The notes under the pieces were generated by a model, which worked only from the letters and a program-made list of their open reading frames with translations, was not told the origin of the DNA and searched no databases. Source: Denitrovibrio sp. (GTDB lineage: Bacteria > Chrysiogenota > Deferribacteres > Deferribacterales > Geovibrionaceae). From it: DNA of 64,000 nucleotides. Numbering within the stretch: the stretch's first letter is position 1; each line of letters opens with the position of its first letter. A program made the position numbers and the translations under genes. This document shows positions 17,679 through 27,115 of this stretch, in pieces. The stretch covers positions 1-64,000 of the forward strand of contig PKTN01000004.1 of assembly GCA_002869185.1 (NCBI GenBank), given 5' to 3'.

Positions 17679-17717
17679 ATGCTAGTTTGTCTATTGAAGT
17701 ATGTTGCGAGAGGATGA
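17679..17717 (+). CDS. possible leader peptide upstream of leuA
   Basis: A 12-codon ORF (MLVCLLKYVARG) begins five bases after a strong TTGGAGGG ribosome site. It contains three Leu codons and two Val codons and lies 100 bases upstream of leuA, after the pssA terminator. This is the layout of an amino-acid-sensing leader peptide. A weak GAGTA/TACTC hairpin follows near 17730-17746, but no U-run terminator is seen, so attenuation is only a guess. Confidence 0.35.
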   Translation: MLVCLLKYVARG

Positions 17718-17816
17718 ATCTCAAGGAGTATATTTTGTACTCATAAAAAAGTTCCAAAAAAACTGTAGTAAAAGGTTAGACAAATTGATAAAATCAAAAT
17801 GATGGAGGAATTTACA

Positions 17817-19376
17817 ATGTCCAAGAGAAGAGTAATTATTTTTGACACAACATTAAGAGATGGTGAGCAGGCTCCTGGTTTTTCCATGAACACAGAAGAG
17901 AAGATACAGTTAGCTTTACAGATCGAAAGACTTGGAGTTGACGTGATGGAGGCTGGTTTTCCTATATCTTCCCCTGGGGATTTCGAGGCTGTAACAAAAG
18001 TCGCTCAAATTATTAAAAACGCTGGTGTAGCAGGACTTTGTCGTGCTAACGAAAAAGATATTTCTGTAGGTTGGGATGCTCTTAAGCATGCTGTTAGACC
18101 TAGAATTCATACATTTATCGCGACAAGTGATATCCATTTGCAACATAAGCTTAAAAAGAGTAGAGAAGAGGCGCTTGAGATAGCAGTAAATGCTGTTAAA
18201 TTTGCTCGTAATCTTTGCGATGACGTAGAGTTTAGTGCAGAAGATGCACTTAGAAGTGATGTTGATTTCTTATGTCAGGTGACAGAAGCTGTGATTGCTG
18301 CTGGTGCAAGTACAGTAAACTTGCCAGACACAGTTGGTTACACTATGCCGTTTGAGATTGATAAAGTGATCTCAACAGTACTTAACAGAGTACCAAATAT
18401 TGATAAGGCAAGAATATCTGTACACTGCCACAACGACCTTGGACTTGCAGTTGCGAACTCCTTGATGTCTGTTAACGCAGGTGCGTCTCAGGTTGAATGT
18501 ACTATTAACGGTATTGGTGAGAGGGCTGGTAACTGCTCACTCGAAGAAGTCGTTATGGGGCTTAATGTCCGTAAAGACCTTTTTGAAGATATAGAGATTG
18601 GCGTAAAAACTGATGAGATATACAGAGCTAGTAGAATGCTTACAAGTATTACTGGAGTTGGTGTTCAGCCAAATAAAGCTATCGTAGGAAAGAACGCTTT
18701 TGCACATGAAGCTGGTATCCATCAGGATGGTATGCTTAAGAATAGAACCACTTACGAAATTATGACTCCTGAAAGTGTGGGTTATCCATCTACAAGTCTT
18801 GTTCTCGGTAAGCACTCAGGTAGACATGCGTTTATTCAGCGTATTGAAGCGCTCGGCTTTGAGCTTGAAAAAGATGCAGTGCAATCAGCATTTGAAGAAT
18901 TTAAAGTTTTAGCTGATAAGAAGAAAGAAGTATTTGATGAGGATATTGAGTCTATCATACTTAATCAGTCAAAAGACACTACCGTTGCATACACAATGGA
19001 GACAGTGAATATCCTTAGTGGTGACACAACTATCCCTACTGCTACTGTAAAGCTAGCAGACAGTGAAGGGAACGTTTCAATTGACGCTTCTACTGGTGAC
19101 GGACCAGTTGATGCTGTGATGAAAGCAATAGAGCGTATTGCTGGTATAGCTGGCAGACTTAAAAGCTACCAGATAAAGGCTCTCACTGCAGGAAAGGATG
19201 CTCAGGGTGAGGTTGTACTCGCTGCAGAATTCGATAATGCAGGATATGATGTCCGTGGTAGAGGTTCTGACACTGATGTTGTTGTTGCTAGTGCTAAGGC
19301 ATATTTAGATGCGTTGAATAAATATATTACCCGTAAACAGTCTAAGGATGTAAGAAACACTGAGAAAGGTGTTTAA
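17817..19376 (+). CDS. leuA: 2-isopropylmalate synthase
   Basis: Condenses 2-oxoisovalerate with acetyl-CoA, the first committed step of leucine synthesis. It has 519 residues. The N-terminal TIM barrel carries FDTTLRDGEQAPG and the metal histidines in SVHCHNDLGLAVANS. A linker and a C-terminal LeuA allosteric domain for leucine feedback (residues about 380-510) follow. I start at the ATG at 17817, seven bases after GGAGGA, not at the ATG 18 bases earlier that overlaps that site. Confidence 0.96.
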   Translation: MSKRRVIIFDTTLRDGEQAPGFSMNTEEKIQLALQIERLGVDVMEAGFPISSPGDFEAVTKVAQIIKNAGVAGLCRANEKDISVGWDALKHAVRPRIHTFIATSDIHLQHKLKKSREEALEIAVNAVKFARNLCDDVEFSAEDALRSDVDFLCQVTEAVIAAGASTVNLPDTVGYTMPFEIDKVISTVLNRVPNIDKARISVHCHNDLGLAVANSLMSVNAGASQVECTINGIGERAGNCSLEEVVMGLNVRKDLFEDIEIGVKTDEIYRASRMLTSITGVGVQPNKAIVGKNAFAHEAGIHQDGMLKNRTTYEIMTPESVGYPSTSLVLGKHSGRHAFIQRIEALGFELEKDAVQSAFEEFKVLADKKKEVFDEDIESIILNQSKDTTVAYTMETVNILSGDTTIPTATVKLADSEGNVSIDASTGDGPVDAVMKAIERIAGIAGRLKSYQIKALTAGKDAQGEVVLAAEFDNAGYDVRGRGSDTDVVVASAKAYLDALNKYITRKQSKDVRNTEKGV

Positions 19377-19445
19377 ATTTATTTTTAGAAACTATTGAAT
19401 GGGTGTATACTGCATGATGATAAATACAAGTATTTTGGAGTAGGT

Positions 19446-21170
19446 ATGAAACTGAATGTGAAAATCACACTATTTGTCGCTATTACCGTTTTTTTTGGTA
19501 TGGGCGTTTTATTTACTGTGAATTATTTCCAGATGAAAAATGAGTTCTTTAAAGCTGAGATTGCTAAGGCTAGAAGCTTTGTTCTCGCTGCTGAAGGCGT
19601 AAGAGAATTTATGGCTAAGTCATATGAGGCAGGCATTTACGACACTGAAAAGGTTAAAGAGGATTTGAATAAACTTCTTCTTACTGTACCTATTGTTGGT
19701 GCTATGGATGTTATGGCTCTTAAATCTGAAGAGGCTGGTCTTAAATTTAAAGTTCCTAAGGTTTCACCAAGAAATCCTAAGAATGCACCAGATAAACTTG
19801 ATCTTGTTGCTCTTAAGAAACTTGATGAGCTAGATAAAACTGGTAATAAAACTCATACTCCTGAATATGTTATCAATGATAAAGAAGGGCATCAGCTTAG
19901 ATATTACAAAGCTGTAAGGCTTGGAGAAATGTGTGAGCTTTGTCATGGTGATCCTGCTACTTCTCAAGATAGATGGGGTAATAACCAAGGTCTTGATGTG
20001 ACTGGTGTGAAGATGGAAAACTGGAGAGCAGGTGAACTTCACGGAGCTTTCGAAATCTTTCTTCCTACTGACCCAGTCTTTGCAGGGATATACAAGAGCT
20101 TAGGGATATCTGCTCTAGTTTTCCTTCCTGTTACAATTGGTATCCTTTTTATACTTGTTATAATTAATACAAAATTCATCTTCCGCAGGCTCAGCTACAT
20201 GGGTGAAAAATTGAATCAGGTCGCTTCTGGCGACTTTAGTGTTGTCGTCGAAGACGATTCACCTGACGAAGTTGGCGACCTAGCTAGGTCTATGAATAAA
20301 ATGGTCAACGATGTTAATGGCGCAATGAGTGTTGTTGTCGATTCGATATCAGCTCTCGCTTCTACATCTGCAGAGCTTTCAAGTAACGCAGAGACAATCG
20401 CAAACGGTGCTCAGGAACAGTCGCATGAGGCTGAGAGTACAGTGAGTGCAGTAGAAGAAGTTAGCTCGACTGTTGTGGAAGTTGCACAAAATGCTGCAAA
20501 CGTTTCCAACAGTGCCGAAGAGGCTAGCCACTCTGTTGATCAAGGTCATGTACTTGTCGAAAAGACAAGAAACATGATGGAGAAGATCGCAGAAAGCGTT
20601 TCTGAATCAGCTTCTACTGTCCGCAAACTTGGTGAATCGAGTGAGCAGATTGGTCAGATTATATCGGTAATTGACGATATTGCAGACCAAACAAACCTTC
20701 TTGCTCTTAACGCGGCTATCGAGGCTGCTAGAGCTGGTGAGCACGGACGAGGCTTCGCAGTTGTTGCTGATGAAGTTCGTAAGCTCGCTGAGAAGACTGT
20801 AAAAGCTACTCAAGAGATCGCAGAGATGATCCAGACTATCCAGGCTGATACTGGTGGTGCGGTTCTTGGTATGCGCGAGGGTGTTGAGCAGGTAGAAGAG
20901 GGTAAATCTACTGCCGAAGAAGCTAAGGAAGCACTAGATGTTATCAAGGTCAATGTTGACACAGTCTCTGCTGAAGTTGGGATGATCGCTAGAGCAACAG
21001 AGGAGCAGGCAACTGCTACTGAAATGATGGCTCAGGGTATTGAGAATATCTCCAGAATCACTGGTGAGAACTCTCTTGCTTCTGCTGAGACAGCTCAGGC
21101 TGTTGAGCAACTTAGCCAGCTAGCATCAGAGCTTCAAGGTCTGGTTAGCAGATTCAAAATAAGACAATAA
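19446..21170 (+). CDS. methyl-accepting chemotaxis protein with haem-c (DUF3365) sensor
   Basis: A 574-residue chemoreceptor. Membrane helix 1 is at about 7-27. A periplasmic Tll0287/DUF3365-like domain carries the haem-attachment motif CELCH at residues 163-167, preceded by [18 protein letters not shown]. Membrane helix 2 is near 215-240, then a HAMP domain and the signalling hairpin with the conserved tip [19 protein letters not shown] (here [10 protein letters not shown]). It ends in LVSRFKI. It probably senses redox state or a haem ligand and signals to CheA. The start is the ATG at 19446, after TTGGAGTAGG. A terminator follows. Confidence 0.93.
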   Translation: MKLNVKITLFVAITVFFGMGVLFTVNYFQMKNEFFKAEIAKARSFVLAAEGVREFMAKSYEAGIYDTEKVKEDLNKLLLTVPIVGAMDVMALKSEEAGLKFKVPKVSPRNPKNAPDKLDLVALKKLDELDKTGNKTHTPEYVINDKEGHQLRYYKAVRLGEMCELCHGDPATSQDRWGNNQGLDVTGVKMENWRAGELHGAFEIFLPTDPVFAGIYKSLGISALVFLPVTIGILFILVIINTKFIFRRLSYMGEKLNQVASGDFSVVVEDDSPDEVGDLARSMNKMVNDVNGAMSVVVDSISALASTSAELSSNAETIANGAQEQSHEAESTVSAVEEVSSTVVEVAQNAANVSNSAEEASHSVDQGHVLVEKTRNMMEKIAESVSESASTVRKLGESSEQIGQIISVIDDIADQTNLLALNAAIEAARAGEHGRGFAVVADEVRKLAEKTVKATQEIAEMIQTIQADTGGAVLGMREGVEQVEEGKSTAEEAKEALDVIKVNVDTVSAEVGMIARATEEQATATEMMAQGIENISRITGENSLASAETAQAVEQLSQLASELQGLVSRFKIRQ

Positions 21171-21197
21171 GTTTATATCTTATTGAAATAGATTTAA

Positions 21198-21223
21198 GGG
21201 CAGGGTTATTCCTGCCCTTTTTT
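21198..21223 (+). terminator. rho-independent terminator after the haem chemoreceptor
   Basis: A perfect 7-bp stem (GGGCAGG at 21198-21204, CCTGCCC at 21211-21217) is followed by six T. Confidence 0.9.
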
Positions 21224-21375
21224 AATTTCCTTTAAACGTCGCACTTCTTCGTCTCTCTCTCATTTATATATTTATCATGTCTCTGGTATACGCTTAAAAT
21301 ATTTCAATTTCGTACGTCTTGATCTGCTTGTTTAAAGAAGCTAAATGTCATACATATATGTAAAATAGTTTGTAT

Positions 21376-21404
21376 TTGATTATTCTTATAAATTTTCGTA
21401 TAAT
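21376..21404 (+). promoter_or_regulatory. sigma-70 type promoter upstream of yebC
   Basis: TTGATT (21376-21381), a 17-base spacer and a perfect TATAAT (21399-21404). It lies about 60 bases before the yebC start and should drive yebC-ruvC-ruvA. The rest of the gap 21224-21460 holds only AT-rich sequence. Confidence 0.7.
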
Positions 21405-21463
21405 CACCAACCGATTTAAACTAATCAGAAAAGATAAAATACAGAATATTTTGGAGGATAATG

Positions 21464-22216
21464 ATGGCTGGACACAGTAAATGGGCCAACATTAAGCACC
21501 GTAAAGCGGCGCAGGATGCAAAAAAAGGTAAGGCTTTCACTAAGGTAGCAAAAGAGCTGACAGTTGCTGCAAAGATAGGCGGACCAGACCCAGAGATGAA
21601 CCCGAGACTTAGAGTTGCTTTGGATAAGGCGAAGTCTGCAAACCTTCCTAAGGATAACGTAGAAAGAGCTATTAAAAAGGGTACTGGCGAAGGTAACGAC
21701 GCTATATTCGAAGATGTGGCATATGAGGGTTACGGTCCAGGTGGCGTAGCTATACTTGTTAAAGCTCTGACAGATAATAAAAACAGAACTGTCTCTGAAG
21801 TCAGTAGCACTATGGGCAAAAAGGGTGGAAACATGGGTGAGCCGGGTTGTGTTGCTTGGATATTCGAAAACAAAGGAATCATCGAAGTGAACAAAGAAGG
21901 CGTTAATGAAGAAGAGTTTATGGATCTAGTCCTAGAGGCTGGTGCTGATGACTTTATAGATGAAGGGGATGTGTTCCAAGTGGTTACAGAGCCTTCAGAT
22001 TATTTTACAGTTAAGGGAATTATAGAAGAACAAGAGGGTGTTAATATGACATTTTCTGAGGTTTCTATGAAACCAAAAAATACTACACCACTCAGTGGTT
22101 CTGACCTTAAAAAACTTTTTGCTATTACTGAAGCTCTAGAAGACCTTGATGATGTACAGGAAGTTTTCTCTAACTTTGAAGCTGACGAAGCAGCTATGGC
22201 AGAACTGGACGACTAA
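21464..22216 (+). CDS. yebC: YebC/PmpR family protein
   Basis: Member of the YebC family, described as transcriptional regulators and, for some members, as translation factors that relieve ribosome stalling at proline-rich stretches. The 250 residues start with the hallmark MAGHSKWANIKHRKAAQD and carry the conserved block YEGYGPGGVAILV. I use the second of two adjacent ATGs, following GGAGG, because it gives this canonical N-terminus. Its stop overlaps the ruvC start by one base, the classic yebC-ruvC-ruvA order. Confidence 0.95.
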   Translation: MAGHSKWANIKHRKAAQDAKKGKAFTKVAKELTVAAKIGGPDPEMNPRLRVALDKAKSANLPKDNVERAIKKGTGEGNDAIFEDVAYEGYGPGGVAILVKALTDNKNRTVSEVSSTMGKKGGNMGEPGCVAWIFENKGIIEVNKEGVNEEEFMDLVLEAGADDFIDEGDVFQVVTEPSDYFTVKGIIEEQEGVNMTFSEVSMKPKNTTPLSGSDLKKLFAITEALEDLDDVQEVFSNFEADEAAMAELDD

Positions 22217-22704
22217 TGCCTGTTATAGTCATGGGCGTTGACCCAGGACTTAACTGCACAGGTATAGGTATAGTGCAGGTTTGGCCTGGTAAGGTCGAAT
22301 ACGTTGCACACGGTGTTGTCCGCACAAACGCAAAGGATCCTTTGCCGCATAGGCTTGGTGTTATTTGCGATGGTGTTAGAAAAGCTATCACAGAGTACAA
22401 ACCGCAGTTTTCTGCTGTTGAAGACATCTTTTGCTCTGTAAACATAAAGAGTGCAATGCTCCTCGGGCAAACTCGTGGAGCGATCATTGCAACTCTTATC
22501 GCTGGTGAAATAGAGGTGCGGGAATATACCGCACTACAGATAAAGAAGGCTGTTGTCGGATATGGTAAGGCTGATAAACAGCAGGTTAAGAAGATGGTTG
22601 AGGTGTTGCTTGGCAAACAGCTGGGAAAAATCCCACTTGATGCTACCGACGCACTTGCTTGTGGCATATGCCTCGGGTTTAACCTCTCTGGACGTGTCGC
22701 TTAA
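22216..22704 (+). CDS. ruvC: crossover junction endodeoxyribonuclease RuvC
   Basis: Resolves Holliday junctions by paired incisions, working with RuvA and RuvB in recombinational repair. The 162 residues match the family. The acidic catalytic residues lie in MGVDPGLNCTG (Asp near residue 8), AVEDIFCSVN (Glu near 68) and the C-terminal DATDALACGI. It directly follows yebC and precedes ruvA by 12 bases. ruvB is not in the window. Confidence 0.96.
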   Translation: MPVIVMGVDPGLNCTGIGIVQVWPGKVEYVAHGVVRTNAKDPLPHRLGVICDGVRKAITEYKPQFSAVEDIFCSVNIKSAMLLGQTRGAIIATLIAGEIEVREYTALQIKKAVVGYGKADKQQVKKMVEVLLGKQLGKIPLDATDALACGICLGFNLSGRVA

Positions 22705-22716
22705 AAGGAGCTTTCA

Positions 22717-23295
22717 ATGATCTATAGTGTTAAAGGTACTGTTATCGAAAAGACTCCGACTAGTGCTGTCTTAGACACTGGTAGTGTCGCTTTTGAGATG
22801 AGCATATCGTCTATCACTTACCAACAGCTCCCAGAGACTGGTCAGATCGCTAGGTTACTCACTCATTTTGTTATGCGTGAGGATGGTGTTTATCTGTACG
22901 GTTTTTCCAAAATGGAGGAGAAGAAACTCTTTCTTTTGCTCATTACAATTTCAAAAATAGGTCCGAAATTAGCTCTTGCCATACTCTCTGGTATGGACGT
23001 TAATAAGTTTATGAATGCAGTGATGGGGAGTGAAATCGCTCTAATATCAACTATCCCTGGCATAGGCAAGAAGACAGCTGAGCGTATTGTCGTTGAGCTG
23101 AAAGATAAATTCGGTCAACTATCATTTTCTACAGAAGAGACAGGAGTGACAAATGGTACGGAAGACGTTGTCAGTGCTCTACTTAATCTAGGTTATGGTC
23201 GCCCTGAGTGCCAAAAAGCCGTTAATAATATCTATAAGACTGGTGCCTCTTTTGAAGAACTATTTAAATTGTCTCTAAAAGAACTTACAAGCTAG
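22717..23295 (+). CDS. ruvA: Holliday junction branch migration protein RuvA
   Basis: Binds four-way junctions and loads the RuvB motor. The 192 residues have an OB-fold N-terminus (VKGTVIEKTPTSAVLD), tandem helix-hairpin-helix motifs (LISTIPGIGKKTAERIVVELKD, near residues 105-126) and a C-terminal three-helix RuvB-binding domain (residues about 145-190). AAAAGGAG precedes the ATG. It is the last gene of the yebC-ruvC-ruvA unit. Confidence 0.96.
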   Translation: MIYSVKGTVIEKTPTSAVLDTGSVAFEMSISSITYQQLPETGQIARLLTHFVMREDGVYLYGFSKMEEKKLFLLLITISKIGPKLALAILSGMDVNKFMNAVMGSEIALISTIPGIGKKTAERIVVELKDKFGQLSFSTEETGVTNGTEDVVSALLNLGYGRPECQKAVNNIYKTGASFEELFKLSLKELTS

Positions 23296-23447
23296 GCTCT
23301 ATAAGGTTTTTCCGTCATGTGCTTTCTGCTCATTTAAATATTTTATTTTTTATAAAAAAAATGATTTTTCACTCAAATTATATTAAACTTCTATCGTGGA
23401 CTTATGTCCAAACCATATAGCTTTTTCAATTTGCTTAAGGATATATA

Positions 23448-24098
23448 ATGCTAGAAATCATAAATCTAAATAAAAGTTTTAAGAAAGGGGATTACACCCT
23501 TAATGTTCTCCAAAATTTCGATATGACAGTTGAGTCTGGCGAGAGGGTTGCGATTGTTGGTCCTTCTGGGGCTGGTAAGTCTACTCTGCTTCAGATAATT
23601 GGTGGGCTAGACAGTCCAGACAATGGAGCCGTTTTGTTTGATGGCGAGAATGTGTTTGAGAAGAAGGGGAAACAGTTAGATAAATACAGAAACAGCTTAG
23701 TCGGTTTTGTGTTCCAGTTTCATTATTTGTTAGAAGATTTTACAGCATTAGAGAATGTTATGATGCAAGCATTAATAGCTGGAGATAATAGAGCAGAAGC
23801 GGAGAAGGGTGCTATGGCACTGTTGACGAAAGTTGGGCTAGCAGACAGAGCAACTCATTTCCCTACGGAGCTTTCTGGTGGTGAACAACAGAGAGCATCA
23901 ATAGCACGTGCACTTATGAATAGACCAAAGATGGTATTAGCTGACGAACCAACAGGTAGCCTCGACAGGAAGAATAGTGAAGAGGTATTATCAATGTTCG
24001 ACCTGATGAAAGAGGAAGGAATCACCGTTTTGATCGTCACTCACGACGAGGAGATAGCCTCAACTTGTGACCGCAAGATAGTAATGGAGAAGTCATGA
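23448..24098 (+). CDS. lolD: LolD-type ABC transporter ATP-binding protein
   Basis: Cytosolic ATPase of the LolCDE/MacB group, which in diderms releases lipoproteins from the inner membrane. The 216 residues show Walker A (GPSGAGKST, near 38), the Q-loop (FVFQFHYLLEDFTALENV, typical of LolD), the signature LSGGEQQR, Walker B with ADEPTGSLD, and the H-loop (VTHDEE). No LolC/E permease is adjacent; the next genes are mtnP and murB, overlapping by four bases each. The lipoprotein-release role is therefore inferred from sequence only. Confidence 0.88.
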   Translation: MLEIINLNKSFKKGDYTLNVLQNFDMTVESGERVAIVGPSGAGKSTLLQIIGGLDSPDNGAVLFDGENVFEKKGKQLDKYRNSLVGFVFQFHYLLEDFTALENVMMQALIAGDNRAEAEKGAMALLTKVGLADRATHFPTELSGGEQQRASIARALMNRPKMVLADEPTGSLDRKNSEEVLSMFDLMKEEGITVLIVTHDEEIASTCDRKIVMEKS

Positions 24099-24886
24099 AA
24101 AAGCTTGGCATTATTGGCGGAAGCGGACTTTATGACATCGAAGGCTTTGAGTTTATCGAAGAGGTTACTGTTAATACTGGATATGGTGACACATCCGATA
24201 AATATCGCGTATACAGCTACAAAGACATGCAATTCTACTTTATGAATAGGCATGGGCGTAAACATTCTATCCCACCGCACAAGGTGAACTATCGTGCTAA
24301 TATCGCAGGATTTAAAGAATTAGAAGTCGATACAATAATTTCAATCACCGCCACTGGCGGGATAAATAGCAAATATAAGCCGGGTGATATAATCATCCCT
24401 GACGATGCTATAGATACAACATCTGGCAGAGAGCACACATTCTTTGTTTCAGGTAGTCTTCATCACATAGATTTTACAGAACCTTTTTGTCCTAGGCTTC
24501 GTGGTGTAATAGAGAATGCCGCAACCTCTGCTGAGGTGGATTTTGAAAGATCTGGAACCTATATCTGTACAAATGGACCGAGGCTAGAGACCAAGGGTGA
24601 GATAAAAGCGTTTAGTAGATTAGGTGCAGACTTAGTTGGAATGACAGCCTTCCCCGAGGCACCGCTCGCACGTGAGATGGAACTTTGTTACGCAAATATA
24701 AGCATAATCACTAACTATGCCGCTGGAACTACAAATAGCAAATTAACAGCTGACGAGGTAGTGGAAGAAATGGGACGTGCAGGCGAGAATCTAAAAGAAA
24801 TTTTTAGCATGATCCCTGTTTATTTTAGTACTGACAGAAACTGTGACTGTCCTAATGCATTAAATGGGACAAAGATAAATAAATGA
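24095..24886 (+). CDS. mtnP: S-methyl-5'-thioadenosine phosphorylase
   Basis: Phosphorolyses methylthioadenosine to adenine and methylthioribose 1-phosphate, salvaging the by-product of polyamine synthesis. The 263 residues show the phosphate-binding GGSGLYDIEGF, the segment MNRHGRKHSIPPHKVNYRAN and the C-terminal MTAFPEAPLAREMELCYA typical of MtnP and archaeal MTA phosphorylases. Overlap with lolD and murB suggests translational coupling. A related inosine-type specificity cannot be excluded from sequence alone. Confidence 0.92.
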   Translation: MKKLGIIGGSGLYDIEGFEFIEEVTVNTGYGDTSDKYRVYSYKDMQFYFMNRHGRKHSIPPHKVNYRANIAGFKELEVDTIISITATGGINSKYKPGDIIIPDDAIDTTSGREHTFFVSGSLHHIDFTEPFCPRLRGVIENAATSAEVDFERSGTYICTNGPRLETKGEIKAFSRLGADLVGMTAFPEAPLAREMELCYANISIITNYAAGTTNSKLTADEVVEEMGRAGENLKEIFSMIPVYFSTDRNCDCPNALNGTKINK

Positions 24887-25737
24887 TAAAAAAGAACATA
24901 TCTTTAAAAAATTATTGTAGTTATAGAACTGGAGGTAAAGCAGAGTATTTTGCTTGCCCAGAATATAACGATCAACTAGTAGATGTTTTGAGATATGCGA
25001 AAGAGAATAGCTTACCTTTAACCATTTTAGGTACGGGGTATAATGTTCTCATCTCTGACTATGGTGTTAAAGGTCTAGTCCTTAGCACTAGATGCCTCAA
25101 TAGGCAGACAGATATTGATGGAGACTTTGTATATACAGGTGCTGGTGAAGTGCTGGATACAGTTATAATGAAGTGTATCAAGGCTGGGCTGGGCGGTATA
25201 GAAAATATGTCAGGTATACCAGGTAGTGTTGGTGGTGCGGTCAGTATGAACGCTGGAGCATTTGGCACAGAGGTTAAGGATGTCGCGTTCTCTATTGATA
25301 TGTGTTCACTCGACGGTGATCTTTCTCTTATTATGGCAGAGGATGCTGGTTTTGGATATCGCAGTGCTGATAATCTTGAAGGGATAGTTACTGGGCTTCG
25401 GATGAGGCTAAAGCCTGAGAATAGTGACGAGCTACTAGCTAGCAGAAAAGAAATATTAGCTAAGCGGAATGAGAAACAACCACTAGATTTTCCTTCTTGT
25501 GGTTCAGTATTTAAAAGGCCAGAAGGAAATTATGCTGGTACACTCATAGAGAAGTGCGGGCTGAAAGGCTACCAGATTGGTGGTGCTCAGGTGGCTGAAA
25601 AACACGCAAATTTTATAATAAACAAGGGCGGAGCTACATCGTCTGATATATATAACTTGATAAAGCATGTACAGGAGACTGTCTTTAAAGAAACAGGTGT
25701 TCAGCTTGATAAAGAGGTTCGTTTCATTGGTTTCTAA
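24883..25737 (+). CDS. murB: UDP-N-acetylenolpyruvoylglucosamine reductase
   Basis: NADPH/FAD enzyme making UDP-N-acetylmuramate for peptidoglycan. The 284 residues show YRTGGKAEYFACP, the FAD-binding GTGYNVLISD, the block NMSGIPGSVGGAVSMNAGAFG, and the catalytic serine region PSCGSVFKRPEGNYAG followed by KHANFIINKGGAT. It looks like the type II (short) form lacking the extra C-terminal insertion. It overlaps mtnP by four bases, away from any other murein genes. Confidence 0.95.
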   Translation: MIKKNISLKNYCSYRTGGKAEYFACPEYNDQLVDVLRYAKENSLPLTILGTGYNVLISDYGVKGLVLSTRCLNRQTDIDGDFVYTGAGEVLDTVIMKCIKAGLGGIENMSGIPGSVGGAVSMNAGAFGTEVKDVAFSIDMCSLDGDLSLIMAEDAGFGYRSADNLEGIVTGLRMRLKPENSDELLASRKEILAKRNEKQPLDFPSCGSVFKRPEGNYAGTLIEKCGLKGYQIGGAQVAEKHANFIINKGGATSSDIYNLIKHVQETVFKETGVQLDKEVRFIGF

Positions 25738-27115
25738 ACAGTTGAAAACATTAGAACTTTCAGATGCAGAGAAACGGGAACTTGTATCCAAGGTTTACCC
25801 GAGGCTGAAGAAGCGTACTCGTGTAATACGGCTATTGCGTATAGGGAATGCACTGTTTTTAGCACTACTGATCTCGGCATGTGCTACTACAACTAAAGCT
25901 CCGATAGATAAAGCTGAAAAGTCTATGATGTTAGGTGTGCAAATTAAAAAGGGCTTGGTCGCTGGCGATGATCCATCAGTGTTTGAAAAGAGTATGCCTA
26001 CGTCAGATATTATACTTTCTTCAGTTGTGAGGTTTGTAAAAGAGCCAACGGTAAAACGCTTGTCTAATGATGTGATAGATATAGATTATGATATTGGGAT
26101 GCTTGCAATCCTTAAGAAAGATCGTATAGAGACCAATAGAGCTATATGCCCTGCAATATTGCTAAAAGACGATAAGTATCTTTCGGTGAGTCTGTCAGGT
26201 GGCGTTGCCCTTGTGACTGGCTCTAAGTATGCAATTCTCGCTGACTTAAAAGAGTGTGGCATCTTGCATGAGATGGACTCAAGTGGTAAGGGCTTTTCTT
26301 TGTCAGATAAATACCTGTTAGAGTTTACTAGGAACAGTTTTGAGTTGTATGACAAGAGGCGTGTAAAGAAGATTTTTGATGGCAGTTTTCTTGGTGAAGT
26401 TGTTATGGGGCGTGTATCAGGTGAGAATTTGATGTTCGCAAATGAGAATGGTAAGATCGCACTCATGAGTATTAAAACTCAGAAATATACAGCAATGTAT
26501 CCTGATTCTATAGATTTGAAAGAAGCTTATTTTAATGACGGCGATGTCTATATTTATGACAGTGACAACAGGTTAACAAGGCTAACTGCAGACTTTGACG
26601 CTGGTCTCCTCTCTGAGAATGGGCAGACGCAGGCTAAGGATGGTTGCTTCTTTCTGAAACGTAGCGATAAGATGTTTTGTGATGGTTATATCTTTGGGCT
26701 AGATCTAGCTTACGAGTCACCTGTTGATGCTGATAGAGGGTTAGTTCGTGATGGGCTTATCTTTTTGATAAAGAACGGTGAAGTTAATTTTGTTGATACA
26801 ACACTCAGGTATAAGAAATCGTTAATGCTGGCATCCACAGAGAAGATGTTATGTCTGAAAGAGGGCAAAGCATATTTTAAGGACTTCGATAGTTCTGTAA
26901 AGTATCTAACTGCATCAGGTAGGGAGCAGAAAGCTGATCAATTACCTGAAGTATGTGACCATAAATTTAACTTTAAAGATGGAAACCTCAAGAGACCAGA
27001 CGGAAAAGTGATTTATGATTTTGCTGATGTAGTGAATCGATCTGAGAATACAAAGATGCTTAAGAGGGTTATAGATGATGTAATCTATTATTATTTCGAA
27101 AGGCTATCTAATTGA
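25727..27115 (+). CDS. predicted lipoprotein of unknown function
   Basis: A 462-residue protein I do not recognise. From the chosen TTG at 25727 (nine bases after AAAGAGG, overlapping the end of murB), a basic N-terminus of about 35 residues leads into a hydrophobic stretch. This ends in a good lipobox, LISAC, with the lipid-attachment cysteine near residue 52. A later TTG just before the hydrophobic stretch would give a more usual signal peptide. The remainder is rich in beta-strand-like segments and may be a propeller. Its 3' end overlaps gspN by 12 bases, convergently. Confidence 0.6.
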   Translation: MVSKQLKTLELSDAEKRELVSKVYPRLKKRTRVIRLLRIGNALFLALLISACATTTKAPIDKAEKSMMLGVQIKKGLVAGDDPSVFEKSMPTSDIILSSVVRFVKEPTVKRLSNDVIDIDYDIGMLAILKKDRIETNRAICPAILLKDDKYLSVSLSGGVALVTGSKYAILADLKECGILHEMDSSGKGFSLSDKYLLEFTRNSFELYDKRRVKKIFDGSFLGEVVMGRVSGENLMFANENGKIALMSIKTQKYTAMYPDSIDLKEAYFNDGDVYIYDSDNRLTRLTADFDAGLLSENGQTQAKDGCFFLKRSDKMFCDGYIFGLDLAYESPVDADRGLVRDGLIFLIKNGEVNFVDTTLRYKKSLMLASTEKMLCLKEGKAYFKDFDSSVKYLTASGREQKADQLPEVCDHKFNFKDGNLKRPDGKVIYDFADVVNRSENTKMLKRVIDDVIYYYFERLSN

